Below, one piece after another: positions 7,278 to 15,308 of a stretch of 22,506 nt of DNA. The DNA comes from Bodo saltans (Eukaryota; Euglenozoa; Kinetoplastea; Eubodonida; Bodonidae): NCBI GenBank assembly GCA_001460835.1, contig CYKH01001773.1, positions 45,984 through 68,489 on the forward strand. Direction: 5' to 3'. Position numbers and translations under genes: made by a program. Position 1 is the stretch's first letter, and every line of letters begins with the position of its first letter. The notes below the pieces were generated by a model, which saw only the letters and a list, made by a program, of their open reading frames with translations, made no database searches and was not told the DNA's origin.

Positions 7278-9131
7278 ATGGATACTGATCATGAAGACGC
7301 TAAGCAGTTGGCGTCCTCCTCACCGACGATTTCTTCGGGTGTAAGTGCAGCGTTGCTGATAACTGGCATTCCACTTCAGTCAAAAGGAAAATACCTTGGT
7401 CAGACGCTACGAGCATATTTTGCACAGGCAGCGGCCGCGATCACGGAAGAAGGAACTCCGTCTTGGAAGGCACCGCAGATAAAATTCTCGTTTACTATTC
7501 ATGGCCACATCCGCGGGGGGACTTGTATCGCATTGTTTTCCTCCGCCGAAGAGGCGGAACGATGTGCCTGTGTTGTGGTGGATCAACGACATGACGAGAC
7601 AACCATAGGGCCCTGCATCTATGACGGGAAGAGCCTGCAGTTTGATCGCTGTGCTGGTAAGATGCGAGATCATTTGTTCCCATCCCTCCCTTACCATGCT
7701 CGTAGGGAGATGCTGCTGGACCCTGAGAGCACCTTTAGTGTCACGTGTGAGGTGGATGCATTCCGCATGGCGTCCCTCTTGCGCTTGTTTCATGATGCTG
7801 TCTGCCGTAGTACACACACGACAACCGGTGGGGCTCAAAGCACATCAGAAACCCCTAAAGATGCAGCATCTTTAACGACTGTCGCAGCGATGGCCACGGT
7901 TGTGGATGCAATGGCGTGTGTTGGGGGAAACACCAGAGCGTTCCTGTATTATTTCCAAAGAGTGATTGCAGTGGAATGCGATGCAGCTCGATTCCATTAC
8001 CTACGGAAGAATATGGCGAGGGCTGTCAACTTGTGCCAAGTGGTGGACACTGACAACGACAGTGATGCTGATCTCCATCTGACAGGACTGCAGGAAGTAT
8101 TTTCCACAGTTCTTTCTTCAACATCGATGAAGTTTCACACTGCTGTGCGAAATCGTCTTTCTGCGTTGTACCCTGCCGTGGGTGACTCGCTTACCTTGCT
8201 GCAATCATCAGATCAGAGGAGCAACTTTGTGTTTGCACCAGTTGTGAGCGAGCTGGCCTTTAAGAATGTGGATGTACTCGCATCATTGTTAGGTAATGGA
8301 GGCAACTCCGTTACGTCTTCTGCTTCAAGAAGATCGAATAAGATTCTTGAATGTGCTACTGATACTGAGGATAACGCGGTGATGTTTTTTGACCCCCCGT
8401 GGGGAGGCACCAACTACGTCGAAGTTCTGAAAGAGCATCATGGTGACCTCCCACTGTCGCTCCTTCCGCGACTTCTTGCGGCAAACACTGACTTTTCGTC
8501 GTCCTTTTTGTTGACGTGTGACGCTCCTCGTACCGTGAAGGATTGGATTTGCCAGTTGTGTGGCTGTGAACCGTTGCAAACTTCAACGTCAAGCGAAGCC
8601 GCTGCATCACTGCTGCTACTTCCTGTTGCGCCTGTGATTGTTTGGAAGCTGCCAGCGGCAATGGATCTTACGGACATCGCTCAGAGGCTTACGGCGCACC
8701 CACCGCATAGGAGGCAGCAGAGTAGTAACAGTGGCGCCACCCTTGAACGTCAGCGACGTGAACGAAACTTCCCCTTCCGATTCCATTTTGGTGCCCACAC
8801 ACAACTGCTTGTTGTCGCAGTGGCAGGCAATGTGACCCGAGGAACTGCAACCACCACCATTCAAGCAGGAGGAGGGTTCAGCGATGCTCCTTCAAGGAAA
8901 GATGATGATGGTCATGGCCAGGAGGATGTGTTGTTGTGGTTTCACAATTCTCGGCTTGACCTGCTAGTGTCGCAAATACAAGCGTGGCATCAAAGTATTG
9001 GGCGTCATGAGTGCCGCCCAGAGATGTACGACTACGACAAGAAGCGATGGATTGTGCTGAAGAAGTGGATTCCTACGAAAGGCACTGTAGCTGCGGTGGT
9101 GCAGGGCGGTGTCGTTGCTCCGCTGTCGTGA
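7278..9131 (+). CDS. Tgs1-like (trimethylguanosine synthase family) methyltransferase
   Basis: This is an intact 617-residue frame ending in TGA. Residues 208-218 read VVDAMACVGGN, matching the SAM-binding motif I of Tgs1 enzymes (VDAFCGVGGNT). Residues 225-235 (RVIAVECDAARF) give the acidic end of strand 2. Residues 372-377 read DPPWGG, the Tgs1 form of motif IV, whose Trp stacks on the cap base. Just before the domain, STFSVTCEVDA (about 151) corresponds to the WFSVTPE block of Tgs1, but with changes. Tgs1 converts monomethyl caps of snRNA/snoRNA to trimethylguanosine in the nucleus. Two features are atypical: an N-terminal extension of about 150 residues, and a roughly 125-residue loop between motif I and DPPWGG. 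It may be a paralogue with a different RNA target, so no symbol is given. Confidence 0.7.
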   Translation: MDTDHEDAKQLASSSPTISSGVSAALLITGIPLQSKGKYLGQTLRAYFAQAAAAITEEGTPSWKAPQIKFSFTIHGHIRGGTCIALFSSAEEAERCACVVVDQRHDETTIGPCIYDGKSLQFDRCAGKMRDHLFPSLPYHARREMLLDPESTFSVTCEVDAFRMASLLRLFHDAVCRSTHTTTGGAQSTSETPKDAASLTTVAAMATVVDAMACVGGNTRAFLYYFQRVIAVECDAARFHYLRKNMARAVNLCQVVDTDNDSDADLHLTGLQEVFSTVLSSTSMKFHTAVRNRLSALYPAVGDSLTLLQSSDQRSNFVFAPVVSELAFKNVDVLASLLGNGGNSVTSSASRRSNKILECATDTEDNAVMFFDPPWGGTNYVEVLKEHHGDLPLSLLPRLLAANTDFSSSFLLTCDAPRTVKDWICQLCGCEPLQTSTSSEAAASLLLLPVAPVIVWKLPAAMDLTDIAQRLTAHPPHRRQQSSNSGATLERQRRERNFPFRFHFGAHTQLLVVAVAGNVTRGTATTTIQAGGGFSDAPSRKDDDGHGQEDVLLWFHNSRLDLLVSQIQAWHQSIGRHECRPEMYDYDKKRWIVLKKWIPTKGTVAAVVQGGVVAPLS

Positions 9132-9179
9132 TCGCAAGGGCAACTTTTGGATAGTGGCTCACGAGAGGCATATGTTTGT

Positions 9180-9218
9180 TGTTTACGTTTCCTTCTGTCC
9201 TGCTGATTTTTTTGTCAG
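9180..9218 (+). promoter_or_regulatory. Candidate trans-splice acceptor before the coiled-coil gene
   Basis: A long T/C-rich tract from 9180 ends in AG at 9217-9218. The tract continues afterwards (9223-9250), with another AG at 9255-9256. The first AG would give a 5' leader of about 90 bases with one ATG (9243), and the second a leader of about 50 bases without it. Confidence 0.4.
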
Positions 9219-9307
9219 TGCGTTCATTATTTCCTTATTCTTATGCTCATCGTTGAGTCTCACTGGTCTCTTGCCAATCGAAGGTTAGGGTTGCTTGACA
9301 AGAAAAG

Positions 9308-11902
9308 ATGGACCGCTGGTCTGTGGCCAGTTTAGGCCAGCGAACCGACATCATCCGAAGCCTCCGACAACAACAACGCCGTGAAGTGTTTAAGAAAGAG
9401 GATGCAAAGAAACACAAACATTCATCCTCCCCATTCGATCGAACGATGCTGAGCACGGAAACGCCAGGGACAACGACCATGGTCTCGTCACCCACACCAT
9501 CTCGCACACTTCATCGACAGCATGGTGAGGACACCCCTCAAACATTACGGTTGTCTAGGGCACTTGGCATTTTGAGGCGGCTGGCGAAACAAGATGAGGT
9601 GTTGGAAGAACGCGCTAATCTCTGTGAGCTTACGTTTGGCCGCCTTAACGACCATGCACAGTTGGGACCCGATGAGACGACAACATCATCAGCTGCACAG
9701 CAGCTTCTTTCAGACAAAGCCCACGCATCGGCAGTGGATGATGAAGGTGCGCTACCAACCGATGATGACGACACTGGCCGCTCCGCTGAAAAGGACGACG
9801 GGCTCCCACAACAAGTGACGGGAGTGTCTGTGTTTCGCATCGTTGAGCGCCAGTGGCAACGTTGTGTGACGGAGTTTGAAGTGGCGCGAATTGAACGCGC
9901 AGCGATGACTTCCACGAATACCTCATCTACTCCAATAACAGGTGACGATAATGAGGGAGAGGAGGAGGCAACAGAGGAGCAGGAATGTGGCGATGGTGCG
10001 TCGAGCCCAGAGGACCGAGCTGTTGAAGCTGCCATCGAGAAAGGCGCTACATTGGACTTGAGTGGCGTGGCGCTGCGCCTTAGTCACCTTCCTGCGATGG
10101 TGGAGTTTATCACTGCGGCTGCAACCAATGCTGCAACGTCGTCGTCCAGGAGTCACTGCAATGCCAAAGGTCAACAACATCTGACGAACAATGAATCGAT
10201 GCGGTGCCAACTGAGAATGCCGTTACGTACGGTAGATCTGACAGACTTGGAGACCTGTGAACAATCAGGGCCGGCATCGCGGCTTGAAGCAAGTCGCATT
10301 GTTGCACATCTATGCAAACTACTTCAAGATGTACCCTCCATCGTCGTCATGCACCTGAGCGAACACTGCGCTCTACTTGAATCTCACTGTGCAGAACTTC
10401 AGAAGTACCTTGAAAAGAATCTGGAAACTTTACGAATGCAAATTCGACGACGTGTGAAGTCGCGCGTGCGTATGGCAGCCCGTGCTCAGCGAAATGAACG
10501 TGACGAGCTCGTCAACTTTTTCTTGTGGGAAAACACTGACCGTTGCGGGATCATGGAACTAGACAAAACATTTCGTCGTGACGCAAAGAAAGCCATGAAA
10601 ACGGCCGCTGAAACGACATTACGGCGCGCTCAAGAAAAGTTTACTCAACAGCGTCTTGCAGTGGCTCGTCAGGAGTTCTTTGACTATGTGCAAGGAAGCA
10701 TGACCGATTACTACCGCCAGAGCCTTAGCGGACTTATCCGACAGCAATTGAAATTCTTGCAACAGCAAGAGCTGCGGGATCGCAACGGGGTGGTGAGCTC
10801 AATGTCAACCGCATTGGATTCACTTGTAACTGCCAACAAGATCTCACTTCACCGACTGCAAGAGCGACTGCGGAATAGTGAAAGCAGCAGACGTGAATCT
10901 GTTCTAGCGCTCCTGCGTGAAGAGCGTGCATCGAGAGCGCGTGAATGCGGAGCCGTTTCAGCATTCCACTTACTTACATCGATGATTCTACATTTCAAGT
11001 TGCTCAAAGGGCATTGGACCAATATCTTTGAGGCTCGAGGTGAATTGTTCCTCGGACCTTACATGATGCCTTGGATGATGCGCCGAGTGTCGTTTGTGAC
11101 CTTCACGAAAAACAACACACATGGACCCGATGCGGACACTGCTGCCCCTCCTATGCCTGACTTTGCATCACCAGCTGATGTGGTGGAGGAGACACCACAG
11201 CTCGATGCATCCATCCGCTCCCCAGGAAAGAAAACAACACGGGAGACTGGTGATAGTTTAGGGGAGTCGTTCCGAGCTGCTCGTCCTTCAGTATTTAGTT
11301 CCTCTGTTACCTCATCTGGCGGTGGAGGTGCCAATGGTGCAGCAGGAGGAGGAGGGCAGTCCCTCACAGACGTCTCTGGTGTTGCGGAAGCCATCATTGC
11401 TGTGAAACGCACAACAACGGCTCTCAGCCCCACAGGATCGGTTGCTAGCAGGCGGTCGTCTCACGCGCCATCTCCCCGTAACCATGCCATCACCACAAAA
11501 ATGCCCTCAACGACGTCGTTATCGCCCACACCCACTCCGATCGATGCACCACCAGAAGAAAGTATTGAGGCGACTGGTGATACCCAAGTGGCTAATGTTG
11601 CTCCTCAACCCGAAAGTGCAGATCCTACCGTTGCTGAGTCGTCTCATGTGGAACATCCAAAAAATCGCGAGGAGGAGGAAGAAACCATCACGGCACGATT
11701 TTCAAGTTTCCGATCACAGCAACCACTTGAGGCTGCCGGTCCTTTGGATGACACTGAAAAGCCTCCGGGGGCCGGTGTCACGACAGCGTCAACTGGAGAT
11801 GTAGCAGATGTCGGATCCACTTCGGATGCAACGACGAAAAGTGAGCACCCAGTCACTGCTGAAGGGACACTGGAGGGTGTGCATGATGTGACTGTATCGT
11901 AA
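9308..11902 (+). CDS. Large coiled-coil protein with degenerate LRR-like part
   Basis: This is an intact 864-residue frame ending in TAA, and the family is not recognised. Residues 1-235 are acidic and Thr/Ser-rich. Residues 245-365 carry spaced hydrophobic signatures LDLSGVAL, RTVDLTDLE and VVMHLSEHC that look like degenerate ribonuclease-inhibitor-type LRRs. Residues about 355-565 are strongly helical and charged (LEKNLETLRMQIRRRVKSR, then LQERLRNSESSRRES) and likely form coiled coils. A compact hydrophobic block (HLLTSMILHFKLLKGHW, then GPYMMPWMMRRVSF) follows near 560-600. The rest is a low-complexity tail with a Gly run and acidic repeats. The last 116 codons lie in the 376-bp unit that is duplicated downstream. 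A cytoskeletal or flagellar scaffold is possible, but that is speculation. Confidence 0.75.
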   Translation: MDRWSVASLGQRTDIIRSLRQQQRREVFKKEDAKKHKHSSSPFDRTMLSTETPGTTTMVSSPTPSRTLHRQHGEDTPQTLRLSRALGILRRLAKQDEVLEERANLCELTFGRLNDHAQLGPDETTTSSAAQQLLSDKAHASAVDDEGALPTDDDDTGRSAEKDDGLPQQVTGVSVFRIVERQWQRCVTEFEVARIERAAMTSTNTSSTPITGDDNEGEEEATEEQECGDGASSPEDRAVEAAIEKGATLDLSGVALRLSHLPAMVEFITAAATNAATSSSRSHCNAKGQQHLTNNESMRCQLRMPLRTVDLTDLETCEQSGPASRLEASRIVAHLCKLLQDVPSIVVMHLSEHCALLESHCAELQKYLEKNLETLRMQIRRRVKSRVRMAARAQRNERDELVNFFLWENTDRCGIMELDKTFRRDAKKAMKTAAETTLRRAQEKFTQQRLAVARQEFFDYVQGSMTDYYRQSLSGLIRQQLKFLQQQELRDRNGVVSSMSTALDSLVTANKISLHRLQERLRNSESSRRESVLALLREERASRARECGAVSAFHLLTSMILHFKLLKGHWTNIFEARGELFLGPYMMPWMMRRVSFVTFTKNNTHGPDADTAAPPMPDFASPADVVEETPQLDASIRSPGKKTTRETGDSLGESFRAARPSVFSSSVTSSGGGGANGAAGGGGQSLTDVSGVAEAIIAVKRTTTALSPTGSVASRRSSHAPSPRNHAITTKMPSTTSLSPTPTPIDAPPEESIEATGDTQVANVAPQPESADPTVAESSHVEHPKNREEEEETITARFSSFRSQQPLEAAGPLDDTEKPPGAGVTTASTGDVADVGSTSDATTKSEHPVTAEGTLEGVHDVTVS

Positions 11903-12306
11903 GCTGGGGAAATACGTGCGAGTGTACATTGAAGAAAGTATTGAGGCGACTGGTGATACCCAAGTGGCTAATGTTGCTCCTCAAATCGGAAGTGCAGATC
12001 CTACCGTTGCAGAGTCGTCTCATGTGGAACATCCAAAAAATGGCGAGGAAGAGGAAGAAACCATCACGGCACGATTTTCAAGTTTCCGATCACAGCAACC
12101 ACTTGAGGCTGCCGCTCCTTTGGATGACACTGAAAAGCCTCTGGGGGCTGGTGTCACGACAGCGTCAAGTGGAGATGGAGCAGATGTCGGATCCACTTCG
12201 GATGCAACGACGAAAAGTGAGCACCCAGTCACTGCTGAAGGGACAATGGAGGGTGTGCATGATGTGACTGTATCGTAAGCTGGGGAAATACGTGCGAGTG
12301 TACATT
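11555..12306 (+). repeat. 376-bp tandem duplication covering the gene end and stop codon
   Basis: Copy 1 is 11555-11930 and copy 2 is 11931-12306, directly abutting and of exactly equal length. I count 12 base differences (about 97% identity). The unit contains the last 116 codons of the coiled-coil gene, its TAA and 28 bases of 3' flank. Nine differences change residues in eight codons and three are silent; the stop codon and flank are identical. Because the unit is 376 bases (3n+1) and includes a stop, copy 2 lies outside the gene. Confidence 0.95.
11916..12278 (+). pseudogene. Duplicated C-terminal fragment of the coiled-coil protein
   Basis: This frame repeats the C-terminal 116 residues of the upstream protein with eight substitutions (for example VEHPKNGEEEEE against VEHPKNREEEEE). 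Its open frame begins with a GTG and has no in-frame ATG until almost its end. It also lacks a pyrimidine tract of its own. It is best seen as a copied gene end now lying in the 3' UTR or spacer, rather than a separate protein gene. Confidence 0.75.
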
Positions 12307-12430
12307 TTTGTAGAACGAATGAAAATCCTCGTGTGAAATATTCAAGAGGGAATAGGAGGACATTCCGTGATTATTGTGCGTGTTGTAGAGTTACTTCAAT
12401 GCAACTTCCTAACGGTTGTGGGGCTCACAC

Positions 12431-12489
12431 AACCTCTTTCTCCTCTAAAATTTCTGGTGCCACTGCTTTGCTTTCACAATGGGGGATAG
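12431..12489 (+). promoter_or_regulatory. Candidate trans-splice acceptor before prefoldin subunit 2
   Basis: Two pyrimidine-rich blocks (cctctttctcctct near 12433 and cactgctttgctttc near 12461) precede the AG at 12488-12489, 17 bases before the ATG at 12507. This is the first AG after the second block. Confidence 0.5.
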
Positions 12490-12506
12490 AAAAGAAAGAG
12501 AATTGA

Positions 12507-12938
12507 ATGTCCGCCCCGGCCACCACAGCAGCAGCCCTGGCTCCCAAGTCTGAGCAAGAAATCGTAGACGGCTACAACCGCCTCCGTCAAGACCAGAGCA
12601 CCCTCATGGGCCGCATCGCTGAATTAGACGCTGAGCGCCATGACCACTCTCTTGTCCAGTCGACGCTGAAGGAGCTAGATGGAGCTCGCCGCTGCCACCG
12701 CCTAGTGGGAGGTGTCCTAGTCGAGCGAACTGTTGATACCGTCCTCCCCGAAATCGACCTCGCCATTGGAAACATTGACAATGTGCTGAAGAACTTTAAC
12801 GATCAACTTCAGCGCAAGGAAAAGGAAATGGAGCAGTACATGCTGACCCATAAGATTTCCCTTAAGGGTGGTGCTCAGGCGGGCGCTAGGGTGCAGGGCA
12901 AGGCCTCCGAGGAAAGTAGCCGCGGTGTTCTTGCGTAG
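12507..12938 (+). CDS. PFDN2: Prefoldin subunit 2
   Basis: This 143-residue protein has the normal size for a beta-type prefoldin subunit. The N-terminal helix (residues 15-58) contains EIVDGYNRLRQDQSTLMGRI, the usual start of the Gim4/PFDN2 family. Residues 60-87 (RRCHRLVGGVLVERTVDTVL) form the conserved beta-hairpin region with the family's R-C-x-R-x-V-G-G-V-L-V-E-R-T-V signature. Residues 88-118 form the second coiled-coil helix. A short Ala/Gly/Ser tail follows. It acts in the cytosolic hetero-hexameric prefoldin complex, which captures nascent actin and tubulin for the CCT chaperonin. The start is the first ATG after the acceptor at 12489. The gene ends with TAG and shows no damage. This is the safest assignment in the window. 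Confidence 0.95.
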   Translation: MSAPATTAAALAPKSEQEIVDGYNRLRQDQSTLMGRIAELDAERHDHSLVQSTLKELDGARRCHRLVGGVLVERTVDTVLPEIDLAIGNIDNVLKNFNDQLQRKEKEMEQYMLTHKISLKGGAQAGARVQGKASEESSRGVLA

Positions 12939-13130
12939 GAAAAAAGATGTAGACAGCACAGAAACTGCTTCGGGTTTGGAGGAATGGCACGCGAAACATG
13001 GCGCTAAACGAGTTCTTTAGTTTTGCTTCGCCTCTGACAGATAAAGTCAGGCAAACAAATGTAAGCTGGTTCTGGGGCCTATTCATAAAAAAGAACTCTC
13101 TGAATTTCCAAATGTTCCTTTTGAACTTGA

Positions 13131-13177
13131 CTGTCTTCTCTCGATCACATTTCTTTTGCTTGCTGTTTTTGCCACAG
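13131..13177 (+). promoter_or_regulatory. Candidate trans-splice acceptor that sets the start at 13188
   Basis: A strong T/C-rich tract (13131-13173, including ttcttttgcttgctgttttt) ends in AG at 13176-13177. The first ATG after it is at 13188, so the open frame upstream of that ATG (from a GTG at 13179) is probably not translated. Confidence 0.55.
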
Positions 13178-13187
13178 TGTGTGTCGC

Positions 13188-14285
13188 ATGGACGTTCCCG
13201 AGTTACATCGGTCAACGGCACTCACGTGCTGGAACGAGATCGGTGTCGATGACTCTTTGGCAAGAAATCGTAGTGATTTATTCAACATGATAAAGAGAAC
13301 ATCTAGCGAAGTCCTTGAAGAGCTCCGGAGCAACCCAAAGTCCCTGCGACTTGTGTCAGAGGTGGAGCCGACGATGATAGCAGAAACGGGACAAAGCCTT
13401 AGCGGTCATCGTGTCGCGGGTTGGAAGAAATACTACGTTCCAACCTCCCCTTGCTTCAACAACAACGACGTACGCTCTACCACCACACCAGAAGCAACCG
13501 TGACGAAGGCGACTCACGCTATTCCTCTTAAACGTTTGCGTGACGATGACCACTTCAAGATGCAACATTCGTCAGACGTTGCACATGTTGTTTTGGCCAA
13601 GTCAGAACTCCAACTTGACAACCAAGAAGAACAAGACAGAAGCAACAACTCCATGACCGACATCCAGTGCGCACCGACCACCGGGAGTAGCGATGGTACT
13701 CAACTGCCAGAAAGTGCAATGCACTGGTTAGCAGCTAGCATTGCACGTGCTATCCGTATGACCGAGATTCGGTGCCTATTGTCCAACACCAATGCTGCAA
13801 CAACCTCATCTTTGGAGAGTTCGTCGCCTAGCGGAATACTTGGCCCTCCACATCAACCACGTAAGGAGGACGCGTCCGGCGGTACAGACGAGCCACCCCA
13901 AAACAGAAGGGAAACAACAATTGTTGCTGAAGGTCGTGGAGTCAGGGCTCCACGACGCGACGCTGTTGCAAACTTTTTGCAGATTCCGTGCTGCTCTTCC
14001 ATTAGCGACGGCACAAAGCTGGCTTTGCCTAAGGAACAGGTGGGTTACCCATCAAGTGGAGGCCACCACAAGAGAGGTACTTCGCTGTTCTGTAGAGTTG
14101 CCATGCAACATCGCCTCTCATTCGTTGCAGAGTGTACAAAGAAAGATTTCATGACGGTCGCCAATCAAAGCGGAAACGATACCATATCGAGGCCTCTCGT
14201 TCAGAAGGGCGGTGACAGTCCTTCAAGCGACTCAGCGAACGATGCTACTGTTGTTGTCATTGTGTCTCAAGATGTGTTGGTTTAG
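13188..14285 (+). CDS. N-terminal part of an armadillo-like repeat protein
   Basis: The frame starts at ATG 13188 (MDVPELHRS) and runs 365 residues to TAG 14283-14285. Residues 1-170 are unrecognised and not repetitive. Near 13708-13790 it reads PESAMHWLAASIARAI, which matches PESAEHLLRAMCLLSH inside the downstream repeat array (14697-14744), so this segment probably begins the same repeat region. From about 13800 to the stop the frame becomes Ser/Gly/Pro-rich and loses the repeat pattern, while another frame carries repeat-like sequence. The same frame continues past the stop, crosses a second TAG at 14331 and becomes the clear repeat array at 14361. It is therefore likely part of one disrupted gene with 14403-15017. 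Function unknown. Confidence 0.6.
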   Translation: MDVPELHRSTALTCWNEIGVDDSLARNRSDLFNMIKRTSSEVLEELRSNPKSLRLVSEVEPTMIAETGQSLSGHRVAGWKKYYVPTSPCFNNNDVRSTTTPEATVTKATHAIPLKRLRDDDHFKMQHSSDVAHVVLAKSELQLDNQEEQDRSNNSMTDIQCAPTTGSSDGTQLPESAMHWLAASIARAIRMTEIRCLLSNTNAATTSSLESSSPSGILGPPHQPRKEDASGGTDEPPQNRRETTIVAEGRGVRAPRRDAVANFLQIPCCSSISDGTKLALPKEQVGYPSSGGHHKRGTSLFCRVAMQHRLSFVAECTKKDFMTVANQSGNDTISRPLVQKGGDSPSSDSANDATVVVIVSQDVLV

Positions 14286-14330
14286 AAAGGACAACGGCGT
14301 GAAGACCGCAACATTAGGATGCCACACACT
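13792..14330 (+). pseudogene. Out-of-frame continuation of the armadillo-like array
   Basis: In the frame one base ahead of the 13188 gene, this stretch is helical and repeat-like, with only a TGA at 14152-14154. The segment ATTREVLRCSVELPCNIASH (about 14064-14123) aligns without gaps to ATTSASVMWMAMIISNVM in the array at 14821. Shared are the leading ATT and an N-hydrophobic pair, plus a leading R ten residues before and S-V further on. After the TGA, LSFRRAVTVLQATQRTM (about 14191-14241) resembles VTFRDALIGMCTYARSP. Identity is low (about 20% over 40 residues), so this is suggestive only. If correct, the array once ran unbroken from about 13700 to 15017. Confidence 0.4.
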
Positions 14331-14402
14331 TAGTTTTGGAATGAATCCTCACTTCCTTTTAACTGCTTCGGCACCGTCACGGTCAGAGACCGACTTGTGG
14401 CA

Positions 14403-15017
14403 ATGTCCGCTTACGTGACGCACGCAAGTTCGGTGGAGTGGTTATCACAAGCATTTTGTAGCGTGATCATGGACACAGATCGTTGTATGAGAGGGAGTAT
14501 GTTTGCAACAGGCAATGTTCGTGACGCGTTGATTGTCCTGGCGAATCACGCGGTTTCAATACACTCAGTTGCTTGGTTGGCAACTGTTGTTTGCAAAGTT
14601 GTGATTGCTGTCCCCAGTAGCACAACGCTTCCCTCGTTGTTTTGTACAGTCACTTTTCGCGATGCGTTGATTGGCATGTGCACGTACGCAAGGTCGCCGG
14701 AGTCAGCGGAACATCTGTTGCGAGCGATGTGTCTGTTGTCGCACGGAAACAATCCCACAGTGAAGGTGTGCTTTGGGACAACACTCGTGAGGGACGCCCT
14801 TGTCGCGATGTCTCCATTTGCCACAACGTCTGCCAGCGTTATGTGGATGGCGATGATCATCTCCAACGTGATGACTGGTGCGAACACATCGGTGAGGGCG
14901 TGCTTTGGCACACCATTGGTCAAGGACGCACTGGTAGCGATGCAGAGGTATGCGACGACAGTGGCTGCAGTGGAGGCAGTATCGAGAACAGTATCTCTTT
15001 TAGGAGTCAATGCGTGA
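14403..15017 (+). CDS. Armadillo-like tandem repeat segment
   Basis: Five units of about 44-46 residues are visible. Key phrases are CFGTVTVRDRLVAMSAYVT (starting upstream of the ATG, at 14364), NVRDALIVLANHA, TFRDALIGMCTYA, TLVRDALVAMSPFA and PLVKDALVAMQRYA. A common pattern is F-G-T-x-x-V-R-D-A-L-V-A-M-x-x-x-A-T, about eight residues to a W-L or W-M, then hydrophobic-N-V, and about ten residues to the next unit. Period and pattern fit alpha-helical armadillo-type repeats, which usually bind partner proteins. The first repeat starts before the first ATG (14403) in an open frame reaching back to the TAG at 14331. No pyrimidine tract precedes it, so it is probably the C-terminal part of the gene starting at 13188. 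Confidence 0.65.
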   Translation: MSAYVTHASSVEWLSQAFCSVIMDTDRCMRGSMFATGNVRDALIVLANHAVSIHSVAWLATVVCKVVIAVPSSTTLPSLFCTVTFRDALIGMCTYARSPESAEHLLRAMCLLSHGNNPTVKVCFGTTLVRDALVAMSPFATTSASVMWMAMIISNVMTGANTSVRACFGTPLVKDALVAMQRYATTVAAVEAVSRTVSLLGVNA

Positions 15018-15018
15018 A

Positions 15019-15293
15019 AGAGAAGAGTAACAATAATCATTCCCCCCTGCCATAGCAGGTAATGAAACAAACGCGTTCCTTGGAAAAAATTAAGAAACCT
15101 TTTTCCTCGAAACGTTTTTGTTGTGTCCACGCGAAGCCCAACACTTTTGCTCCTTGGAAAAGACGAAAAGAGAAGAGTATCAATCATAATTCCCTCTGCC
15201 ATATCAGGTTATCAAACAAACATGTTCCTTTGGGAGAAATAAAAGAAACGTTTGCCCTATTTTGTGTCCACGCGAAGCCCAACACTTTTGCTC
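15019..15293 (+). repeat. Diverged non-coding tandem repeat, period 150 bp
   Basis: Copy 1 (15019-15168) and copy 2 (15169-15293) both begin with agagaagagta. Both contain ctgccata-caggt, aacaaac-gttcctt and a fully conserved block gtccacgcgaagcccaacac near their ends. Copy 2 is shorter and about 20-25% diverged by eye. The unit starts inside the end of the armadillo-like segment and fills most of the spacer before the first LRR gene. The spacer 15018-15363 holds no gene that I can support. Confidence 0.85.
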
Positions 15294-15308
15294 ATTCACA
15301 CAAATCCG

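Noticed and set aside
11929-12267. Second open frame in the 376-bp copy (and its partner at 11442-11804)
   Set aside because: It is an alternative frame of the duplicated acidic tail, with a basic, unlikely composition.
2427-14285. A reassigned genetic code in which stop codons are read as amino acids
   Set aside because: Intact genes end normally with TAA, TGA and TAG (7139, 9129, 11900, 12936) and contain none internally. The breaks also involve frame changes, not only stops.
15019-15293. CRISPR-like or satellite array
   Set aside because: There are only two long diverged units, with no short regular repeat-spacer pattern.
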